Shown here: positions 18,611 to 26,065 of the stretch, piece after piece
Position numbering within the stretch: position 1 is the stretch's first letter
Layout: every line of letters begins with the position of its first letter
Source of the DNA: Woeseiaceae bacterium
GTDB lineage: Bacteria; Pseudomonadota; Gammaproteobacteria; Steroidobacterales; Woeseiaceae
Reading direction: 5' to 3'
Length of the DNA: 40,967 nucleotides
Assembly (NCBI GenBank): GCA_021773035.1
Contig: JAJFKU010000040.1
Location: forward strand, 1 to 40,967
Program-made: the position numbers and the translations under genes
The notes under the pieces: generated by a model
What the model was told of the DNA's origin: nothing
What the model saw: the letters and a program-made list of their open reading frames with translations, nothing else
Database searches by the model: none

Positions 18611-19015
18611 ATGGCTAAGAAGACGCAAACCGTTGACGAGTACATCGCTGATCGAGATGAGTCTGTCCGCGAAATCCTGGTATCGCTGCGTCAATTGCTT
18701 AAGGCCACGTTGCCCAAGGTGGTCGAAGGAATGAAGTGGGGCGCACCAGTCTATTGTGAATCTGGCGGCGAGCCACTCGTCTATCTTTACGGTGGCAAGG
18801 ACCACGCCAATCTCGGTTTACTGCGCGGTGCTGAACTGGATGATCCCGGCGAGCTTCTCGAGGGAAGCGGCAAGTCGACGCGAATCATCAAGCTCTTTCC
18901 GGGCGATGAGATTCCGAAAAAGGCGCTCCGGAGACTCCTGCGCCAGGGTGCAAAACTGGAAGAGAATGCGCCCGGCTGTCGACTTCCACGAAATGCTACC
19001 AGCTCCCCCCGTTAG
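18611..19015 (+). CDS. DUF1801 domain protein
   Basis: 134 residues matching the DUF1801 (YdhG-like) pattern: VDEYIADRDESVREILVSLR near the N-terminus, then LPKVVEGMKWGAPVY, a short strand pair and a C-terminal helix IPKKALRRLLRQGAKL. The fold resembles frataxin-like or SRPBCC-associated small proteins; no reaction is established. The last 20 bases overlap, tail to tail, the end of the GIY-YIG-like gene on the other strand. Confidence 0.85.
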   Translation: MAKKTQTVDEYIADRDESVREILVSLRQLLKATLPKVVEGMKWGAPVYCESGGEPLVYLYGGKDHANLGLLRGAELDDPGELLEGSGKSTRIIKLFPGDEIPKKALRRLLRQGAKLEENAPGCRLPRNATSSPR

Positions 19016-19688
19016 GCGGGCTGTTCACCGTCCCCTGGAGAATGCCTCCATATCCGATGAAGCCTGCAGCCGGTTGAACCACTCTTACTAACACGGCCAT
19101 GTCGTCGGCCCTGCCGTTTGTTATCACAGCCTGACCGCGGGTATTTGTATTGTGCCAGCCGAAGCCAGCGCCCTGCATGTAGTATCGGATCAACAGGTTC
19201 TCCAGGTTTACGTTTGCGCCATCAATGGCGGCAGTCATACTGTTCGGACTGTAGTTCGGAACCGTTAGCCCCGGCCCGATCACAGCCGCGTTTGGTTGTG
19301 TAACACCGCCAACGACATGAACAGCCGCCGGGGCGCCGAACTGACCTGCAACAACCATTGGTGCAGCTCCCATTGCCGGCGCCGGATAGGCCGCGGCTGT
19401 GTTCCAGAAATGTATGGTCCCATAATAAATAGCAATGTTATTCAGATCGGCCGCGTGAAAACCAACGTGATGCAGGCGTTCATGTAGGGGGTTGTATCGA
19501 TTGTGGATGTTGGATGTCACACCAACATAGAATGTCCACGGAATGTGTTGGCCATTAATGATGACGTAGATCGCGCCCCAAGGTGGCAGGGGGTTGATGG
19601 CGGCAGCAAAGCCTCCGCCCATCAATGGAGCCGCCACAAAATTACTGAGCGGCTCCACGTTTGCCAGATCGTAGTAAATAAGACTCAT
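18996..19688 (-). CDS. Divergent GIY-YIG-like domain protein
   Basis: 230 residues. A GIY-YIG nuclease signature can be read, though weakly: GAIYVI (38-43) for the first strand, FYVGVTSNIHNRY (53-65) for the YIG strand with the catalytic-type R64, and NLENLLIRYY (161-170) with E163 as the expected metal-binding glutamate, followed by a WHNTNTRG turn. Between them lies a long Ala/Pro/Val-rich insertion (about 98-150) that the core fold lacks. The C-terminus is Gly-rich. If real, it would cut or bind DNA; the unusual insertion could equally mean a non-catalytic role. It is transcribed away from the DUF2589 operon across a 224-base gap, suggesting shared control. An alternative is a protein of unknown family with chance similarity. 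Confidence 0.55.
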   Translation of the reverse strand: MSLIYYDLANVEPLSNFVAAPLMGGGFAAAINPLPPWGAIYVIINGQHIPWTFYVGVTSNIHNRYNPLHERLHHVGFHAADLNNIAIYYGTIHFWNTAAAYPAPAMGAAPMVVAGQFGAPAAVHVVGGVTQPNAAVIGPGLTVPNYSPNSMTAAIDGANVNLENLLIRYYMQGAGFGWHNTNTRGQAVITNGRADDMAVLVRVVQPAAGFIGYGGILQGTVNSPPNGGSW

Positions 19689-19912
19689 GATTGCCTCCTG
19701 CCTTGACCCCGATGTTGTCGAAAGTGGCGATAACTCGCGTTGGATTTCCAGGATACTCGTTTAACAATAGTGGCTGATGTATATGTTCGTCTGATCCTAT
19801 TGGTTGACCCGATGAGTAGACAGGCGCATTATAGGCCATTAGTTCCCTAATATGGCTTGAATTTCCTGTATTGGGAAATCGCGAACTGGGGACAATAGAG
19901 GGAGGATGGCGT
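19689..19912. promoter_or_regulatory. Divergent promoter region of the GIY-YIG-like and DUF2589 genes
   Basis: 224 bases separate two divergent start codons, so both promoters must lie here unless expression comes from further away. A short dyad, ATTTCC (19861-19866) and GGAAAT (19874-19879), lies close to the DUF2589 ribosome site. No convincing -35/-10 pair was assigned. Confidence 0.4.
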
Positions 19913-20824
19913 ATGCCCATTGATATCACACCTTCGAGGGTCGCGACCCAGCAACTGCAAATGATCCCATTTGGTAGCCTCATCGGCGCGCCACTTGATG
20001 CCGCGATAACGGCCCAGGGTCAAGCGGCGATGACCTCAGCGGAATTCATCCGGTCAGTCGGTCTCCAGCAAGTTGAGGTAGTCGACAGTGGCGGTAATGT
20101 CACGAAGGTTTGGGAGGCTATCACCGTTGCGTTCACAATCTCGGATTCGAGCGGTATCACCCGTAACCTGGTCGTTCCGCTGCTAGCTATCGTTCCGATT
20201 CCGTACATTGCGATCGACAATGTCAACATCAATTTCAAGGCCAATATTTCTGCTGAGTCGAGTACATCCTTGTCAACCAATACGTCGACCCAGTTCGGAG
20301 CGGAAGCCGAAGTTTCTGTGAATTACTGGTTCGTGAAGGCCAATTTCAAGGCGAGCTACTCAAGTAAGAAAGACTCGGCTGCGACGGCTAAATCTCGCTA
20401 CTCAGTCGAATACACGATGGACGTTGCAGTCAATGCGTCACAGGCCGATATGCCCGGTGGACTCGCTTCGGTGCTTTTGATACTCAATGATAATGTCGTT
20501 GCGCGCGACCCAACGGGCGATTTAATCGTGACGATGGATCAATCGCCGACGCTCAATGCGGTGGATGAAACTCTTAAACTGACAATCGTGGTGGTCAACG
20601 GTGATAACCGGGGAATCGGCGCAAGAGCAATAACCGCGACATCTGATGATCCCGCTATCCTGGAGGTCACCGGGACTGTAGATCAAACAAACGCTTACGG
20701 GTTGACTCATGCCGTCCTGACTGTCAAGCAAATACCCGATACACCGCAGAAGATTGCGGTTGAAATTACGTCGGGGCCTGCGCCGGATGAACACACGGAG
20801 ACTTTGGAGGTTACCGTCGGCTAA
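19913..20824 (+). CDS. DUF2589 protein with an Ig-like C-terminal extension (paralogue 1)
   Basis: 303 residues. The DUF2589 part (1-200) has the family layout: amphipathic IPFGSLIGAPLDAAITAQGQ and FIRSVGL, a strand region FTISDSSGITRNLVVPLLA, the hydrophobic IVPIPYIAIDNVNINFKANIS, then a segment with YSVEYTMDVAVNASQADMPGGLASVL. Residues 205-303 look like a bacterial Ig-like domain (LKLTIVVVNGDNRGI, AILEVTG, ETLEVTVG). No signal peptide. DUF2589 has no known function. ATG at 19913 is supported by GAGGGAGG just upstream; an earlier TTG has none. It heads a four-gene set in which the same pattern recurs in the third gene. Confidence 0.8.
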   Translation: MPIDITPSRVATQQLQMIPFGSLIGAPLDAAITAQGQAAMTSAEFIRSVGLQQVEVVDSGGNVTKVWEAITVAFTISDSSGITRNLVVPLLAIVPIPYIAIDNVNINFKANISAESSTSLSTNTSTQFGAEAEVSVNYWFVKANFKASYSSKKDSAATAKSRYSVEYTMDVAVNASQADMPGGLASVLLILNDNVVARDPTGDLIVTMDQSPTLNAVDETLKLTIVVVNGDNRGIGARAITATSDDPAILEVTGTVDQTNAYGLTHAVLTVKQIPDTPQKIAVEITSGPAPDEHTETLEVTVG

Positions 20825-20900
20825 TGACGGTAGAGTGCTCGCGGTCTGCGGCAGAAGGGAGCGTTGCGTGGCCGATCAGACCAAGTGACGGGAGGTTTTG

Positions 20901-21299
20901 ATGACGCCTTATAAGCTCGGCGATGTTCTGGGCGGAATGCTGTCGGCTGTCACCGAGGCGCAGTATATCTCGGACCTCTACACTGACAGTCTCTATAAAG
21001 TTTATATGAATACGAAAAACGAGCTGGATACTCTTGCCATCCCAAACACTGAATTTGTAAAGGTGCAGCTCCAAATGAGCTTCGCCGTTGCAGAGGTGAA
21101 GGTAGCAGGGCCTCTATCCAATCAATCTCCCGTAGAAAATCCACCGCCGCCACAGGTCATGGTCTACGTCAATGCTGCGGACCTGAGCGAGATCCCGAAC
21201 AAGGACATATCGCAACTGACTATTGATCTAAAGGTCGAGAATATGGAGGCACTACCGAGCGGAGGCGATGACGATCTGCTATCGATCGCCAAGCTCTAA
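20901..21299 (+). CDS. Small companion protein of the DUF2589 operon
   Basis: 132 residues, family not firmly recognised. The N-terminus LGDVLGGMLSAVTEAQYISDLYTDSLYKVY is an amphipathic helix of the kind seen in small proteins encoded with DUF2589, followed by a strand-rich part (FVKVQLQMSFAVAEV, PPPPQVMVYVNAADLSEIP, LTIDLKVENMEAL). No signal peptide or membrane segment. ATG at 20901 has GGGAGG a few bases upstream. The gene is separated from its neighbours by 76 and 12 bases, so it is in the operon. It may be a binding partner or a minor subunit of an assembly built from DUF2589 proteins (inference). Confidence 0.65.
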   Translation: MTPYKLGDVLGGMLSAVTEAQYISDLYTDSLYKVYMNTKNELDTLAIPNTEFVKVQLQMSFAVAEVKVAGPLSNQSPVENPPPPQVMVYVNAADLSEIPNKDISQLTIDLKVENMEALPSGGDDDLLSIAKL

Positions 21300-21311
21300 G
21301 GAGACGGGCGC

Positions 21312-22268
21312 GTGACCAACGGCAAAAAAAAGCCGGACGTCCTGCCTGCCGTCGATCTTGCAGAGCTTTTCGCAATGCCCTTGACCGCATTGATCGAAGC
21401 CGATGCTCAGGCTGCCAAGACCTTCGTCGACTTTATCAAAGCCTACGGATTCGAAAGGCCGCAGGGGAGTAGTGAGGAAGAATTCGGCAAACTCAAAATG
21501 GTGTCGTTTTCCTACACCAGGATCGGCGCAAACGGCTTACCGCAGACATTCAATATCGAAATCCCCGTTATTCTGCTCATACCTTTGCCGGCACTCGCGA
21601 TTAATGATGCGACAATGAAGTTCGAGGTGGAGATCTTCGCAATAGTGAAACGCGATCCTGCGATAGGGGATGCGCTGCGAGAAGGCAGAGTACCACTCCG
21701 GCATCAGCCTGTTTCCAGGCGGCCACTTCAGCTAAAAGTACGTATGGCAAGATCGCCTACACGGATGACGTCGTCTGCCAGTGAGGACAAAGACTACGCC
21801 GAAGTAAAATCCAGGACGGCAATGCAGGTAGAGGTTAAGCTCCGGCAGTCAGATCTTCCGGAGGGCATACTACAAATGCTCAACCTTACTGCGCAGGGCA
21901 CGCAGGATACCGAACTTAGCATTCCCTATTTCAGCCTAACGGCAACGAACGGAAAGACACTGTTGCGATCGCGCGGTGATACTACCCAGATCAACCTCAC
22001 TTTCATCGGCACAACCGGAACCCGTGTTTCGAGTCGTCGGGTCGAGCTCAGTCAGGCTCCCGAAGAGCTATTCATGATGCCGCGTAGAGTGATAACCGAC
22101 GACAACGGCCGCGCAAGCTTCCCGGTAGAACTCGCGGAACTGCCGGCAGGCGGCGGTAAGGTTTTACAAACTATTACTGCAGAAGCCGATGCGGAAAGTG
22201 AGCGATTCGGTACGCTGAGCGCCGAGGGCTTCATTCGGATTCAGGTGGATGTAGGGGAGGGACAATGA
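21312..22268 (+). CDS. DUF2589-like protein with an Ig-like C-terminal extension (paralogue 2)
   Basis: 318 residues, start GTG at 21312 after AAGGAG. It repeats the architecture of paralogue 1: amphipathic LFAMPLTALIEADAQAAKTFVDFIKAYGF, strand region FSYTRIGANGLPQTFNIEIP, the hydrophobic VILLIPLPALAINDATMKFEVEI, a segment MQVEVKLRQSDLPEGILQML, and then an Ig-like tail of about 110 residues (INLTFIGTTGTRVSSRRVELS, VITDDNGRASFPVEL). Residues 116-157 are abnormally arginine-rich and do not align with paralogue 1, so two compensating frameshifts are possible there. It overlaps the following zinc-ribbon gene by four bases (ATGA). Confidence 0.75.
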   Translation: MTNGKKKPDVLPAVDLAELFAMPLTALIEADAQAAKTFVDFIKAYGFERPQGSSEEEFGKLKMVSFSYTRIGANGLPQTFNIEIPVILLIPLPALAINDATMKFEVEIFAIVKRDPAIGDALREGRVPLRHQPVSRRPLQLKVRMARSPTRMTSSASEDKDYAEVKSRTAMQVEVKLRQSDLPEGILQMLNLTAQGTQDTELSIPYFSLTATNGKTLLRSRGDTTQINLTFIGTTGTRVSSRRVELSQAPEELFMMPRRVITDDNGRASFPVELAELPAGGGKVLQTITAEADAESERFGTLSAEGFIRIQVDVGEGQ

Positions 22269-22486
22269 AACCTGTAAAACAAAACCAACAGCCGGGAATG
22301 AATTGCCCTGAATGTCAGACTTTCATCATTATGCCAGTCGAGCATATTCTGGCTGCAGGGGTATTTTCGTGCGCCAATCCTGCGTGCTCCGTTGAGCTCA
22401 GGCTGGACAGCAAGCGCTCCACAAAATCGCTTGATGCTCTCGAAACCTATGCACAGGCGATGAACGACCTTGGTAAGCCGATCTAG
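22265..22486 (+). CDS. Small zinc-ribbon protein of the DUF2589 operon
   Basis: 73 residues. Four cysteines, C14 and C17 (CPEC) plus C36 and C41 (CANPAC), form a zinc-ribbon pattern, followed by a helical tail KSLDALETYAQAMNDL. Small ribbon proteins of this shape occur next to DUF2589 genes (from memory of such loci, not checked). The ATG overlaps the stop of paralogue 2 by four bases, so translation is coupled. It could bind nucleic acid or a partner protein; zinc binding is inferred from the cysteines. Confidence 0.7.
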   Translation: MKPVKQNQQPGMNCPECQTFIIMPVEHILAAGVFSCANPACSVELRLDSKRSTKSLDALETYAQAMNDLGKPI

Positions 22487-22582
22487 ACTGAATTACCTAG
22501 TCGTATCATGCACAACCCGCTGGAGACAGTGCTCCTGGTGTGCCTAACGGCTGCCCCCTGTAATAGATTGCACCTCGGCACG

Positions 22583-22616
22583 GTCCTGTTAGTTAATGAT
22601 ATTGATCTAACAGGAC
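22583..22616. promoter_or_regulatory. Perfect 10-bp inverted repeat (operator or hairpin)
   Basis: GTCCTGTTAG (22583-22592) and CTAACAGGAC (22607-22616) are exact complements around the 14-base spacer TTAATGATATTGAT. It ends six bases before the ATG of the DUF3179 pseudogene and about 97 bases after the zinc-ribbon stop. There is no T-run, so an operator or an mRNA structure is more likely than a terminator. Confidence 0.55.
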
Positions 22617-22622
22617 GCACAA

Positions 22623-22988
22623 ATGCGCGGGTTGGCAAGAAAACTCTTGGCGGGGATTTTTCTCGGATACCTGATAGTAGCAACATCCCTCGCAACAGAT
22701 ACTCTGCCAGAGGGTGAGCGATTCGAGCAACTACTGCTGGCGAGCGCCGGTTCGTCGTCGTTACGGACAACAGCGGAGCTATGCGTGTCTACGAATCGGG
22801 CGATACCCGGTTCGTTGAATGGGACGGTGACGCCGGGTTACTCGATAGCAATGGTATTCAGTGGCAGCTGTTCGAGGATCGCCCCGTTAGCGACGCGGGT
22901 AGAAACGCTGTCGCGTCTTGCCTCCCATAGTGCGTTCTGGTTCGGCTGGTACGGGGCATACCCGAAGACCCGGCTGCTGTATGAGTAA
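22623..22988 (+). pseudogene. Frameshifted DUF3179-type protein remnant
   Basis: The first frame gives a good signal peptide (MRGLARKLLAGIFLGYLIVATSLA) up to about 22740. From there the sense moves to another frame (22739-22927), reading RFVVVTDNSGAMRVYESGDT, WDGDAGLL and WQLFEDRPVSDAG, and then returns to the first frame for LSRLASHSAFWFGWYGAYPKT and the stop at 22986-22988. These pieces are the C-terminal part of DUF3179 proteins. Whether the N-terminus belongs to the same gene is unclear; the family's central region (about 150-200 residues with the FCPLC motif) is missing. So it has lost a central segment and has at least two frameshifts. Confidence 0.65.
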
Positions 22989-23006
22989 GTTAATGAAATT
23001 CCTCCC

Positions 23007-24476
23007 GTGAGCAATCGTTTAGTGAGCCTTGAAAGAGAAATACGAAGCCTCCCGGTTAGAGATGGCGGGCCGGTCCGGCATATCAAAAGCACACAAAGCC
23101 TGTGTCCGGAATGCCTTGCGCGTATCGACGCCGACGTTGTCGAACGCGATGGGGCTGTATGGATGGAAAAAACCTGCCCGGAACATGGCGCCTACTCGGC
23201 CTTGATGGCATCCGATATCCGGCATTACTACGAAAAAGCCGTCGATTCTGGCGCTGCCGGATCGTGCTGCGGGGCGAGTTGTGATTCAATCGCGGCAACA
23301 GCCGCGCAGGAAGCTGGTACAGCCTGGAACAATCACAGCTGCACCGTACTCATCGAGATCACCGAGCGCTGTAACCTGAGTTGCCCCACCTGTTTCGCAG
23401 GCTCTTCGCCACAGCACTCGAAAATGATGAGCCTGGCAACATTTCGTCAGCGTCTCGACGGCTTGCTTGCAGGTGGCAAGCAGGGCGCCGACATGATTCA
23501 ACTGTCCGGGGGCGAGCCGACCGTTCACCCTGAGTTCTTCGCGATGATCGAGTTGCTCTTCGAGTCCGGATTCAACAAGGTCACCGTCAACTCGAACGGC
23601 ATCAAACTGGCGCAAACCGCATTCGTCGAGCAGCTTGCAGAGATCAAGGCCGCTTACCCGGCGGGCGAGCTGTTCGTCTACCTGCAGTTCGATGGTTTCG
23701 ACGATACAACACACCTGCAGTTACGTGGTCGAGCCGATCTGTTGAACAGCAAGCGTCGCGCATTGCAGAATTGTCTTGACGCCGACATTCGTGTGCATCC
23801 TGTGATGACGCTCACGCGCGACATCAACGATCATGAGGTCGGTAATTTCCTATCGCTTGCCATCGACAATCCTTCCGTTAAACACGTCGTCATTCAGCCG
23901 GCGATGTACTCGGGTCGCTACATCAATCCGCGGCATGCCCACCGCTTGACGGTGGCCGATACCGTACAACTCATTGCCGATCAGTTCGGTACGTTCGGCG
24001 ATCAGGACTTCGGCCCGATACCTTGCTCAGACCCGAATTGCCACAGCAGCGCAGTCGCGATTCGTACAGACGAGGGACTGGTCCCGGTATCGCGTTACTT
24101 CCCGACATACGCGGATTGGGACACTGACGAGGCGCGCGATCTCATCGCCGCCTTTACGAATACGATCAACGGTCCGGATGGTTTTGGCGCCGCCATTCGC
24201 TGGGCGACCTCCGACCAACGCATGGTGCCCGTATTCGAGTCCTTGAGCGATGCCGAGGTCGACCGCTTGCTCAGCGCACTCGCGTCACTGCAAACGCAGG
24301 ACGGCGTGCTGTGGGATCGGCTCCTGACCATTAGCATCAAACCGTTCATGGATGCATGGACCTATGATCAGCATCGCGTAGACAAGTGCTGCGTACACAT
24401 CCTGGATGACGACGGGAACCCGGTGTCATTTTGTCAGTACAATGCCGTCAATCGGCCGTCAGCGATAATCTCCTGA
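23007..24476 (+). CDS. Radical SAM protein, Tes/MJ0619-like
   Basis: 489 residues. The radical SAM cluster motif is C122-C126-C129 (RCNLSCPTC), with QLSGGEPTVHPEF and VNSNGIKL following in the barrel. An N-terminal zinc-type domain has C33, C36 (LCPEC) and C57 (KTCPEHG), and a further cysteine patch GSCCGASCD at about 86-93. This N-terminal design plus CxxxCxxC is that of the MJ0619 (pterin methylation) and Tes (archaeal tetraether lipid synthase) group; bacterial members couple or modify lipid chains or methylate. C-terminal cysteines (DKCCVHIL, SFCQYN) may hold extra clusters. The start is GTG at 23007. The next gene, a methyltransferase, lies 10 bases downstream, so the two probably act on one product. 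Confidence 0.85.
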   Translation: MSNRLVSLEREIRSLPVRDGGPVRHIKSTQSLCPECLARIDADVVERDGAVWMEKTCPEHGAYSALMASDIRHYYEKAVDSGAAGSCCGASCDSIAATAAQEAGTAWNNHSCTVLIEITERCNLSCPTCFAGSSPQHSKMMSLATFRQRLDGLLAGGKQGADMIQLSGGEPTVHPEFFAMIELLFESGFNKVTVNSNGIKLAQTAFVEQLAEIKAAYPAGELFVYLQFDGFDDTTHLQLRGRADLLNSKRRALQNCLDADIRVHPVMTLTRDINDHEVGNFLSLAIDNPSVKHVVIQPAMYSGRYINPRHAHRLTVADTVQLIADQFGTFGDQDFGPIPCSDPNCHSSAVAIRTDEGLVPVSRYFPTYADWDTDEARDLIAAFTNTINGPDGFGAAIRWATSDQRMVPVFESLSDAEVDRLLSALASLQTQDGVLWDRLLTISIKPFMDAWTYDQHRVDKCCVHILDDDGNPVSFCQYNAVNRPSAIIS

Positions 24477-24486
24477 GGTGGAGGCA

Positions 24487-25263
24487 ATGACTCTTTCTGG
24501 GAACGCGCGGATTCCTTCCTGTTGTTCTGCATTCTATGAGCAGGACTGGGTGCAGCAATTCGCGGATGAGAGCTTTCACCCCGGCGGTACCGGGCTGACG
24601 CGGCGCACCGCCGTGGCGATGGATCTGCCCACTGCGGCCAGCGTTCTGGATATTGGCTGCGGCAGCGGTACGACGGCGATACTATTGGCGACTGAGTTCG
24701 ATTTTGATGTGACGGGAGTCGATACCAATGTCTCCAACATCGAACGAGCGGCGCGTCGCGCGGGCGATCTCGCAATCAGCTTCCTGGCCACGGACGTGCA
24801 TACCCTGCCTTTTGAGGATAGTGCATTCGATGGCATCGTGTCGGAATGTGTTTTCAGCCTGTTGATCGACAAGCCAGCAGCACTTGCCGAGATGCGCCGG
24901 GTACTGAAACCGGGCGGCCGCATCGGACTGACGGATATGGCCGTGTTCGGACGACTTCCCGATAGCCTCGCTGAGCTTGTTGCCCCCTGGACTTGTTTGA
25001 CGGATGCCATGGACGAAGCAAGCTATCGCGCGTTGTTTAGCGCGGCAGGGTTTCAAGTGACCGAGTCTGCCGACGAGAGTGCCGGGTTGACCGCGTTATT
25101 GGCGAAACTGAAGCGAAAGCTGCTGATGGTCGGCGCAAGTAACCTCCTTGTTGGTGCTGCACCGTTTGATTTACCGACAGTGAAACACTGGATGGAGCAG
25201 TTCGAAGCGGAGATTGCCAATGGCACCATCCGTTATCTTCGTTTCCAAACAACGCCGCGCTGA
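24487..25263 (+). CDS. Class I SAM-dependent methyltransferase
   Basis: 258 residues. The SAM site is visible as VLDIGCGSGTTAILLA (motif I), with VTGVDTN after it and LPFEDSAFDGIVSECVFSLL (motifs II/III), then the typical RVLKPGGRIGLTDM. The N-terminus SCCSAFYEQDWVQQF is characteristic of methyltransferases encoded beside radical SAM enzymes (recalled, not searched). The acceptor molecule is unknown. ATG at 24487 is preferred to the GTG at 24478, because GAGGTGGAGG lies just upstream. It is ten bases from the radical SAM gene and probably translated from the same message. No other biosynthesis gene follows; the neighbour is on the opposite strand. Confidence 0.88.
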   Translation: MTLSGNARIPSCCSAFYEQDWVQQFADESFHPGGTGLTRRTAVAMDLPTAASVLDIGCGSGTTAILLATEFDFDVTGVDTNVSNIERAARRAGDLAISFLATDVHTLPFEDSAFDGIVSECVFSLLIDKPAALAEMRRVLKPGGRIGLTDMAVFGRLPDSLAELVAPWTCLTDAMDEASYRALFSAAGFQVTESADESAGLTALLAKLKRKLLMVGASNLLVGAAPFDLPTVKHWMEQFEAEIANGTIRYLRFQTTPR

Positions 25264-25423
25264 AAGCCCCCGATGAGCCGGTAGGTGGGCAGATCAGTCG
25301 CCGGAAGGTCAGCGAACGCTCAAGACCGTTGCCACTAAGCATGGGATATAGAATGCGTGATGGCGTGAGTAGGGCATCGGGGTGGTTGTTCAAGATCTTA
25401 GCCTCCAGTTGATTTCGGCAGAA

Positions 25424-25456
25424 TGCCGGCGGACAGCGGCAGCGTCGCCGCCGGCA
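25424..25456. terminator. Possible bidirectional terminator hairpin
   Basis: TGCCGGCG (25424-25431) and CGCCGGCA (25449-25456) form an eight-base perfect stem between the methyltransferase gene and the converging gene 25476-25961. A short T-rich stretch (TGTTTTG) follows on the plus strand. It could end transcription in one or both directions. Confidence 0.45.
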
Positions 25457-25475
25457 CCTGTTTTGCGTATATAGC

Positions 25476-25961
25476 TTATTTGCAGATTTCACCCGTGTAG
25501 CGGACAAGACCTACCATGTTATTGGGGTCGCGCAGATCGACAAGTCCGTAACTGCTGAATTGTCCCTTAACGCCTTTCAGCGTTCCGCGGGTTACCTCTT
25601 CCTGAATGTGGTAGGTGATTTCGATCATGAACCGGCCCGGTTTACCCGGTACGGCAGTAAGAATGCCGAGATCCCTGGTCTGAAAGGCACCGCCATCATC
25701 CGATCCGAAATAGTGCTCCATATCCATCTCGAGCCCTGTCGGCGTTTCCCTCTGCGCTGTGATCTTCCCGGTAGCGTTGTGCACACTACCGGTCAGGGTC
25801 GCGGAGATGACGATAGGTTTCCCTTCCCCCTGAGCAAAGAAATTGGGTACCGCGACACCGCCAATCGGCACGCAGGACATTTCTTCTGCTTGAACGATTG
25901 ACGCGCTTGCGCCAATGACGGTTGTCGAGATGATTAATCCGAAAAGAACTTTCTTGAACAT
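25476..25961 (-). CDS. Secreted hypothetical protein
   Basis: About 161 residues, family not recognised. A signal peptide (MFKKVLFGLIISTTVIGAS, with AEE near the cut site) leads to a strand-rich mature protein: FAQGEGKPIVISATLTGSV, ITAQRETPTGLEMDMEHYFG, ILTAVPGKPGRFMIEITYHI, GQFSSYGLVDLRDP. Two cysteines (about 33 and at the C-terminus) could form a disulfide bridge. It probably acts in the periplasm or outside. ATG at 25961 is preferred to 25973 because GGAG precedes it at a suitable distance. It is divergent from the TetR gene, and four operator-like palindromes occupy the gap, so TetR control is likely. Confidence 0.7.
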   Translation of the reverse strand: MFKKVLFGLIISTTVIGASASIVQAEEMSCVPIGGVAVPNFFAQGEGKPIVISATLTGSVHNATGKITAQRETPTGLEMDMEHYFGSDDGGAFQTRDLGILTAVPGKPGRFMIEITYHIQEEVTRGTLKGVKGQFSSYGLVDLRDPNNMVGLVRYTGEICK

Positions 25962-25992
25962 TGCGATCTCCATTTTTTCGAGTTGAACTGAG

Positions 25993-26006
25993 ATAGCAAT
26001 CGTTAT
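25993..26006. promoter_or_regulatory. TetR operator-like site 1
   Basis: ATAGCAATCGTTAT fits the palindromic consensus ATAGCGATCGCTAT at 12 of 14 positions. It abuts site 2 without a gap and is closest to the secreted-protein gene. Confidence 0.5.
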
Positions 26007-26020
26007 ATAACGATCACTAT
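26007..26020. promoter_or_regulatory. TetR operator-like site 2
   Basis: ATAACGATCACTAT fits the same 14-base consensus with two changes. With site 1 it makes 28 contiguous bases of related dyads. Confidence 0.5.
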
Positions 26021-26036
26021 ATTTTTGGATATTAAT

Positions 26037-26050
26037 ATAGCGTTCGCTAT
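26037..26050. promoter_or_regulatory. TetR operator-like site 3
   Basis: ATAGCGTTCGCTAT has perfectly complementary six-base arms (ATAGCG, CGCTAT) around TT, the best palindrome of the four. Its centre is 30 bases from that of site 2, nearly three helical turns. Confidence 0.55.
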
Positions 26051-26065
26051 TTAGTCAATAGAAAA

